This document shows, in pieces, positions 61,301 through 64,000 of a stretch of DNA of 64,000 nt (its first letter is position 1; every line of letters starts with the position of its first letter). The stretch is from Hofstenia miamia (lineage: Eukaryota > Xenacoelomorpha > Acoela). The DNA lies in NCBI GenBank assembly GCA_004352715.1, contig SCFE01000005.1, positions 2,573,523 to 2,637,522 of the forward strand, written 5' to 3'. The notes beneath the pieces are model-generated. The model had not been told where the DNA came from, ran no database searches, and saw nothing but the letters and a program-made list of their open reading frames with translations. The position numbers were made by a program, and so were the translations under genes.

Positions 61301-62211
61301 TTTTTCCACATTTAAAAATCTTCTTCTTCAATTCCTTGGAAATTTGTACATAGTGAAGCATGGACATATCTATTGGCAAACATGCTTAAATTGAATGCTG
61401 AAAATTGTTATTAAAGTGAATTTCTGTGACTGAAGTAGGTGAAAAGATTAACTATCTTTCTTTGAAAATTTCGATTTTTCGAAAAAGATTTAAACTCACT
61501 TCATACCTATCGTTCACATATTTATAAGATTTTTAACAAACGGAAGTCACAGAGATATTGACTGTTTCTTGATATATGCAAAGATATCGCAAGCCCATTG
61601 AGGCGTGCCGTGCCCAAAGTTCGATTCCGTGGGGCTATAAGCGTTTTAAATTTTTTTATAGGATCATAAAACAATTTGAGAAATCCCCGAGCTGTTTAAA
61701 GTTAAAAAGACGTATGAATGGACTTATGTGACTAGAAGAAAAAATTAACATGCTAAGATTTTGTTAATATTTTCATGAGAAGAAACTCGCAATTTCGGAT
61801 AGATTGTTGGCGAATTAAATTTATTAGAACATGTCAATTCTATTTATTCATATGGAAATCAGAAAATAGTGAATTATCAGATTTAAAGCCGAAGCAATGA
61901 ATAATATTAACGTGTATTTCCGTACTCACCGTAGAATCTCACGAACGTCCTGGCCAGCACTCTCTGCTCATAAGAACATGTATAAACACCCATCTCAGTC
62001 TGATCAACATGAAATTCAACATGCATGGGGACGAAACCACGAAGCTGCATCTCAGATCCATTTGTGGGGAGGTATGTGTGCCCTGTTGGACTCTTCAGCT
62101 TTGCATGGACATAGTCAAGCATATGTCCTGAGAAAAGACTGCATATAAACACAGTCTTTGATCCGGGATTAGCACGTATGTTAAAGAAGTCAACAGCGTG
62201 CGTAGTGCTTT
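28106..62211 (-). CDS. Ig/FN3 single-pass receptor, 13 exons, both ends open
   Basis: Type I membrane receptor. Exons in transcription order: 61930-62211, 58733-58885, 55547-55705, 48568-48726, 44974-45108, 44251-44498, 44146-44212, 41986-42204, 38142-38362, 37565-37681, 34842-34895, 32899-32980, 28106-28183 (last one tentative). All phases match, giving about 658 residues: one Ig domain, three FN3 domains, a membrane span, then about 200 cytoplasmic residues. Domains are bounded by phase 1 introns, as in shuffled extracellular modules. Earlier exons lie beyond the right edge. The first FN3 ([19 protein letters not shown]) and third ([13 protein letters not shown]) resemble those of MAM-type receptor tyrosine phosphatases and Tie receptors; Ig plus three FN3 also fits PTP69D or Robo. 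No kinase or phosphatase exon was found, so the family stays open. Confidence 0.75.
28183..28415. repeat. (TA)n microsatellite around a 187 N gap
   Basis: TA dinucleotides flank N from 28196 to 28382. The gap is most likely unassembled TA repeat. Confidence 0.9.
29562..29741. mobile_element. hAT-type MITE with 8-bp target duplication
   Basis: A 164-bp element (29570-29733) with imperfect inverted ends: left CAGGGACGTACGCAGGATTT, right (read inward) CAGTGGCGTACGCAGGGGGT. It is flanked by the perfect 8-bp direct repeat TACATATC at 29562-29569 and 29734-29741. Ends of the CAGNGNCGTACGCAGG type plus an 8-bp duplication are typical of hAT elements. No coding sequence; in an intron of the receptor gene. 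Confidence 0.88.
30865..31049. repeat. (TA)n microsatellite around a 126 N gap
   Basis: (TA)n on both sides of N 30895-31020. Confidence 0.9.
31670..32215 (+). other. GC-rich structured island, possible solo LTR or foreign insert
   Basis: About 550 bp clearly richer in G+C than its surroundings. It begins with an 11-bp perfect inverted repeat (GTACAGCTAGC 31688-31698; complement 31772-31782) enclosing a second pair (GAACCG 31702-31707; CGGTTC 31754-31759) and a TATATAAA box (31761-31768). An open frame 31777-31971 ([16 protein letters not shown], with [20 protein letters not shown]) continues after one TGA in the same frame to 32145. It is not recognised. A TATA box and dyad near one end would suit an LTR promoter. 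Confidence 0.3.
32899..34895 (-). CDS. Receptor cytoplasmic exons (34842-34895 and 32899-32980)
   Basis: A 54-bp phase 0 microexon ([17 protein letters not shown]) with acceptor GCATTTCAG and donor GTAAAT, then an 82-bp exon ([27 protein letters not shown]) with acceptor GCATTTAG and donor GTAATT. Both fit the phase of the preceding exon. They are short, so support rests on splice borders, phase and composition. Confidence 0.55.
33148..33510. repeat. Direct 171-bp duplication across a 21 N gap
   Basis: 33148-33318 and 33340-33510 appear identical and abut N 33319-33339. Almost certainly two overlapping contig ends that were scaffolded instead of merged. Confidence 0.9.
35810..36155. repeat. 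(TA)n and ATATTTATA-rich microsatellite around a 157 N gap
   Basis: TA-rich tracts flank N 35857-36013 and extend to about 36155, with short interruptions. All IYIYI-type open frames here are repeat translations. Confidence 0.9.
37565..38362 (-). CDS. Receptor cytoplasmic exons (38142-38362 and 37565-37681)
   Basis: First exon: [20 protein letters not shown], a Ser/Asn/Arg-rich stretch with [17 protein letters not shown], and CDWKSEQ; donor GTTTTA, 14 bp before an inserted MITE. Second: [19 protein letters not shown], ending DHTVSSQ; donor GTAAGT. Low-complexity, probably disordered tail without a recognised domain. In a +1 frame the second exon would give a hydrophobic span, but its AT-rich third positions favour the frame used. 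Confidence 0.65.
37721..38131 (+). mobile_element. TTAA-type MITE copy 3, full length
   Basis: A 403-bp element (37725-38127). Left end TTAA then CCTTAAACAGCCTGG; right end CCAAGCTGTTTAAGG then TGAA (one change from TTAA). The ends are near-perfect inverted repeats. Internal modules: GCCCATGGAAGCAA, CCAAACCCATTGAAG, GAGCTATAAGCG. TTAA borders suggest a piggyBac-type non-autonomous element. It sits 14 bp inside the intron behind the receptor exon 38142-38362. Confidence 0.8.
39830..39958 (-). CDS. Candidate optional receptor exon (129 bp, in frame)
   Basis: Lies in the intron between the transmembrane exon and 38142-38362. Acceptor ACTTAAAG, donor GTGAAA, phase 1-1, 43 codons without stop: [40 protein letters not shown]. 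It can be included or skipped without frame change. Composition is protein-like; no known motif. The splice sites are only moderate. Confidence 0.4.
40900..40936. repeat. (TA)n microsatellite
   Basis: Uninterrupted TA dinucleotide tract inside a receptor-gene intron. Confidence 0.9.
41986..42204 (-). CDS. Receptor transmembrane exon
   Basis: Encodes [18 protein letters not shown], a hydrophobic span [20 protein letters not shown], then [18 protein letters not shown], a basic stop-transfer and start of the tail, ending NKDYEPR. Acceptor GAATATTTAG; donor GTGGGT. Phase 1-1. Confidence 0.85.
42205..44145. other. Receptor intron, no other gene seen
   Basis: Intron between FN3 domain 3 and the transmembrane exon. 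A minus-strand stretch near 43115-43205 with an acceptor-like TTTCTTAG was tested, but in the required phase it hits a stop. Confidence 0.5.
44146..44498 (-). CDS. Receptor FN3 domain 3 (exons 44251-44498 and 44146-44212, 38-bp intron)
   Basis: First exon: [39 protein letters not shown] and KKNATYFFR. Second: [20 protein letters not shown], completing the FN3 F and G strands. They are split by an intron of only 38 bp (44213-44250; GTATGG to CTTAG) at phase 0. Without removing it the frame hits a stop within a few codons, so splicing is needed. Confidence 0.82.
44974..48726 (-). CDS. Receptor FN3 domain 2 (exons 48568-48726 and 44974-45108)
   Basis: First half: [20 protein letters not shown], then [11 protein letters not shown]. 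Second half: [40 protein letters not shown], a textbook FN3 Y.FRV.A....G.WS ending. Phases 1-1-1. Confidence 0.85.
45877..46110 (+). mobile_element. TTAA-type MITE copy 4, truncated
   Basis: Starts TTAA (45877-45880) then CCTTAAACGGTCTACTTTC and matches the left half of the 61.3-kb copy, including TTTCTGTGCCAGAAGCA and GAAAGATTAACTA-like modules. The right half is missing. Confidence 0.65.
46368..46405. repeat. (TA)n microsatellite with a 16 N gap
   Basis: TA tract ending in N 46390-46405. Confidence 0.9.
46537..48141. repeat. Direct repeats of about 352 bp flanking 0.9 kb
   Basis: 46537-46889 and 47790-48141 are nearly identical direct repeats (TAACCAATTCTAATAGAAAT at the start, AAATTATAGGGT at the end). 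The 0.9 kb between them has no coding sequence. They lack TG...CA ends and a primer-binding site, and the left repeat abuts a lone N (46536), so LTRs are unlikely and a misjoin is possible. Confidence 0.75.
49064..51643. repeat. Direct duplication of 1.13 kb
   Basis: 49064-50197 and 50511-51643 are about 99% identical (GGTGGCTGGCGCGAAATAG to CCATTGACCCAAGGTG), separated by 313 bp containing a lone N at 50198 and a short TA tract. The first copy ends exactly at the N. Either a recent tandem duplication or two haplotypes joined in one scaffold. Confidence 0.85.
49371..49544 (-). pseudogene. Unidentified Cys/Lys-rich open frame, also in the second copy
   Basis: Minus-strand frame of 57 codons: [20 protein letters not shown], then [20 protein letters not shown] and stop. 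It is protein-like but unknown. The second copy differs by one T in a homopolymer upstream, which shifts the frame. Probably the last part of a decayed element-borne gene. Confidence 0.25.
52050..52357. repeat. (TA)n microsatellite around a 257 N gap
   Basis: TA tracts flank N 52068-52324. Confidence 0.9.
52358..54025. other. Receptor intron, nothing else seen
   Basis: AT-rich intron of the receptor gene. A 31-codon plus-strand frame near 52620-52715 ([20 protein letters not shown]) is slightly protein-like but isolated. Confidence 0.5.
54026..54156 (-). CDS. Candidate alternative terminal receptor exon (stop-containing)
   Basis: Minus-strand stretch after a good acceptor (TTTATTGATTAG) and phase-compatible with the end of FN3 domain 1: [20 protein letters not shown], then [22 protein letters not shown] and stop. 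It looks like half an FN3 domain. No donor GT occurs before the stop. If used, it would end the protein before the membrane span; alternatively it is a decayed FN3 exon. Confidence 0.35.
55547..58885 (-). CDS. Receptor FN3 domain 1 (exons 58733-58885 and 55547-55705)
   Basis: First half: [16 protein letters not shown], then [13 protein letters not shown]. Second half: [40 protein letters not shown]. Standard FN3 B, C, E, F and G strands (W, then L.PYT.Y.F). Donors GTAAAT and GTATGA; acceptors TTGTTTAG and TTATTTAG. Phases 1-1-1. Possible disulfides: C..C in DCDPCE. Confidence 0.82.
56343..56570 (+). other. Cysteine-rich open frame, possible decayed laminin-EGF-like module
   Basis: Open between TAG and TAA for 75 codons: [20 protein letters not shown], then [20 protein letters not shown] and [12 protein letters not shown]. 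The HNVSGRRC..C spacing recalls the end of laminin-type EGF modules (HNT.G..C..C). No start or splice partner found; antisense to the receptor gene intron. Confidence 0.2.
56571..58732. other. Receptor intron, nothing else seen
   Basis: Long AT-rich intron between FN3 1 halves. The overlapping frames at 56531-56792 on both strands and the minus frame at 57589-57795 show no motif. Confidence 0.45.
58973..59236. repeat. Diverged tandem duplication, about 133-bp units
   Basis: Two units, from about 58973 and 59107, share AATTAAGGACAATGTC-like starts and GGACTAAATGTCTCCAATTA with scattered differences. Confidence 0.8.
59411..59862 (-). mobile_element. TTAA-type MITE copy 5
   Basis: TTAA then CCTTAAACAGCCTGAGG at 59415, followed by AAAATTGTCATCATTCT and CAAACGCTTATAGATC: the reverse complement of the right half of the 37.7-kb copy. 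The far end (GGCTGTTCATGG near 59850) is a weakened terminal repeat. Confidence 0.7.
60702..61355. repeat. Tandem duplication of about 328 bp including a MITE end
   Basis: Unit 1 from about 60702 and unit 2 from about 61030 (ATTAAAAAGATAT...) are nearly identical, up to TTTGTACATAGTGAA. Each holds the left 90 bp of a TTAA-type MITE; only the second continues into a complete element. Confidence 0.85.
60930..61022 (+). mobile_element. TTAA-type MITE copy 6, left end only
   Basis: TTAA (60930-60933) then CCTCAAAACCGTCTGGCG, truncated by the tandem duplication breakpoint. Confidence 0.65.
61258..61705 (+). mobile_element. TTAA-type MITE copy 7, full length with intact TTAA borders
   Basis: A 440-bp element (61262-61701) flanked by TTAA at 61258-61261 and 61702-61705. 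Left end CCTCAAAACCGTCTGGCG; right end CCGAGCTGTTTAAAG. Internal modules CAAGCCCATTGAGGCGTGCC and GGGGCTATAAGCG match other copies. It has no coding capacity. Confidence 0.8.
61930..62211 (-). CDS. Receptor Ig domain exon
   Basis: Phase 1-1 exon; acceptor CTTTTTAG, donor GTGAGT. Encodes an Ig fold with Cys in KTVFICSLF and Cys in MGVYTCSYE about 50 residues later, preceded by DQTE (the D..E/D.G.Y.C signature). The usual core Trp is absent. Confidence 0.8.
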
Positions 62212-63589
62212 CTAAAAAGTTTACATAGTTAAATAACACCTGGAGGTTATTGAAAATGATTACCATTAAATTAGGGAATTATAATATAAGGATGTAGAAG
62301 GTCAAGAGAGCTCAATATCTTTTATGTTACCTCATTATCTGCAGAGTTCCTTCTATGAATGAAAATGAGTTCATGAATCTTTAACGTGTATAAAATTTTC
62401 AATAAAATCAAAAAAACCATGTTTGGAAGTTAAAATTTTAAATTAAGGTGCACAAAGATAGTGAATTGCCTAGATTATGCTTCTTTAATGACCGGATCTG
62501 AGATAAAGTAAAATTAAAATCTCCAAATATTTTAGTGTTTTCATGAAGCATACAGGGAGTAATTGCATGCAATAGTAAAAATAAGGCATGGTTTTCCTGA
62601 AAATAAATTTAGCATTTGCAATTTTTGGTTGTCAAAACTGTCCTACACATTAATTTTCACTAAATTGTTAAATTAAGCGCAAGTATCTATTAGAGGTTAC
62701 CCTTCAATAACAAAATCGTCATAATATCATTATTCGGAAATCGGTTTCTCTTTAAAGTAAAGCTGATATTAAAAATGGTGCACTTGACGTTTGGATCTAA
62801 AGGCTTACATACTTCCTGTCTCCGTAAATCCCTTAAGACATATTAGACGATTACATTAAGGAATAAATATAGGAAACAATTTGGTAATAATGCAGTATTT
62901 TAATGAAATTTAAGATACACTTTACAACAATATTAAGAGTTGATTTAATTAAATCAGTGACAAAGTTGCTTTTAGCAAGTTCATTGAAGGGCATCACAAA
63001 TATTTGACTGTGAATTCTTAGAAATCATTGAACAAACTGTAATAAGTACATACACTGAGTATCTCAAGCCCAGTAGATAAAATATTCTTTCTAGCTACAA
63101 TATTGCATTTTATGATATTTTGCTGTTTTCTAGTAATTAATTATTCAATTTTAGTGATGAAATTATCTATGACATCTTTGTATGAAAGTAGGGAAGCCGC
63201 CTCATTAAAATTTTTCTTGATACACACTTCGTTAATTAGCATTTTAAATTTTGAATGGAAATTCATGCTAGCTTTGAATATGAATAAGCAAAATTGAGAA
63301 TTACTTGTAATAAGCTATTCCAAGATATTTATAAAAATGTTGATTTTCCAATATCATTGATTGATAAAACATCAAAACCAATTTTGATGACATGGTAAAT
63401 TGGATAAATTTTCAAATTCTGTTGCCCTAAGCACTAGGTTGTAGGAAATTTTACATACACATTTAGGTTAGCCTTAAAAAATTTTTGAGGCTTTTTTCTG
63501 AATTTGAGAAATTAAGGATCTTATGGAGAATGTATATAAGTTTGAATATGGAAGTTCTACAACATCTTGTGTATATTAAACATATAATA
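62212..63589. other. Upstream of the Ig exon, nothing seen
   Basis: Expected to be a receptor intron leading to exons outside the window. No further exon recognised on the minus strand. Confidence 0.45.
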
Positions 63590-64000
63590 TACAGTCTTGT
63601 ACATAAAGGTCGCACATCTAACATTTGAAATACATTCAAACATTATAATGTCAAATCATAATATACCCGCGCTAAATTGTCGACAGTTAATCGATTTAGT
63701 TTAGCTGAGTTCATTATCTCTCCTATCCACGTAAGACTAACAGCAAAATCTGTTTACTCTTGAAAACATGGGAAATAAACCTACACAAAATCATGTCAGG
63801 AAACAGGTGATCCAAAAATCCCAGCTTAGACCGTCTCAAAAAGGAATAGCGGAACATTTAATGATCTCAAGATTTAATGTCAGGCGCATTATAGCCGCTA
63901 TTAAAACTGAAGGCCGAATTGAATGAGTAAACCCAGAAGGGCGTCCACAAAAGTTCTCAGAAAGATCCAGATCCTTATTAAGGAGGATATCAGTAATTTG
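63590..64000 (+). mobile_element. Tc1-type element, 5' end with transposase start (cut by window edge)
   Basis: After TA (63590-63591) an end CAGTCTTGTACATAAAGGTC fits a Tc1 terminal repeat. ATG at 63768 opens a frame of 52 codons (HVRKQVIQKSQLRPSQKGIA, then FNVRRIIAAIKTEGRIE), the helix-turn-helix DNA-binding part of Tc1 transposase. It stops at TGA 63924 but continues in frame with NPEGRPQKFSERSRSLLRR, the GRP(R/Q)K linker typical of the family. The rest is beyond the window. Confidence 0.75.

Overview
The window is animal nuclear DNA. Genes are split by introns with GT/AG borders, the background is very AT-rich, (TA)n microsatellites are frequent, and transposon debris is dense. The gene set (an UNC-5-type netrin receptor, an Ig/FN3 receptor, a CHFR-like RING protein) says bilaterian. 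The combination points to an AT-rich invertebrate, but I cannot name the phylum. The assembly is a draft: two runs of exactly 1000 N, a 498 N gap, five gaps inside or beside (TA)n, and several long, almost identical duplications that touch gaps.

Layout. 0.2-2.6 kb (+): a compact four-exon RING E3 ligase gene. 2.9-4.8 kb: dead elements (a LINE reverse transcriptase fragment, a Tc1 transposase remnant, a TTAA-type MITE). 6.2-10.4 kb: a mosaic of repeated blocks, present in a different order at 19.7-22.7 kb, with a decayed mariner-like transposase and a short TIR element. 11.4-15.3 kb (+): seven exons of UNC-5 from the transmembrane segment through ZU5, UPA and death domain to the stop codon; no ectodomain exon was found. 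17.4-26.5 kb: two overlapping copies of one LINE, broken by gaps, with a promoter-like insert. 28.1-62.2 kb (-): one large receptor gene of thirteen phase-compatible exons (Ig, three FN3 domains, membrane span, cytoplasmic tail), with two further exon candidates in its introns. 63.6 kb to the end: the 5' end of a Tc1 element.

The receptor and UNC-5 are transcribed towards each other. Both are single-pass receptors of a kind used in cell guidance or adhesion, but nothing in the sequence links them functionally. I see no bacterial-type operons, CRISPR arrays, rRNA or tRNA genes. The most useful new observations are a family of short elements with TTAA borders (seven copies), a hAT-type MITE with perfect 8-bp target duplications, a possible stop-containing exon that would give a secreted receptor, a 38-bp intron, a GC-rich structured island at 31.7-32.2 kb, and a CRE/CCAAT promoter-like insert in the LINE. 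I found no convincing new biological system.
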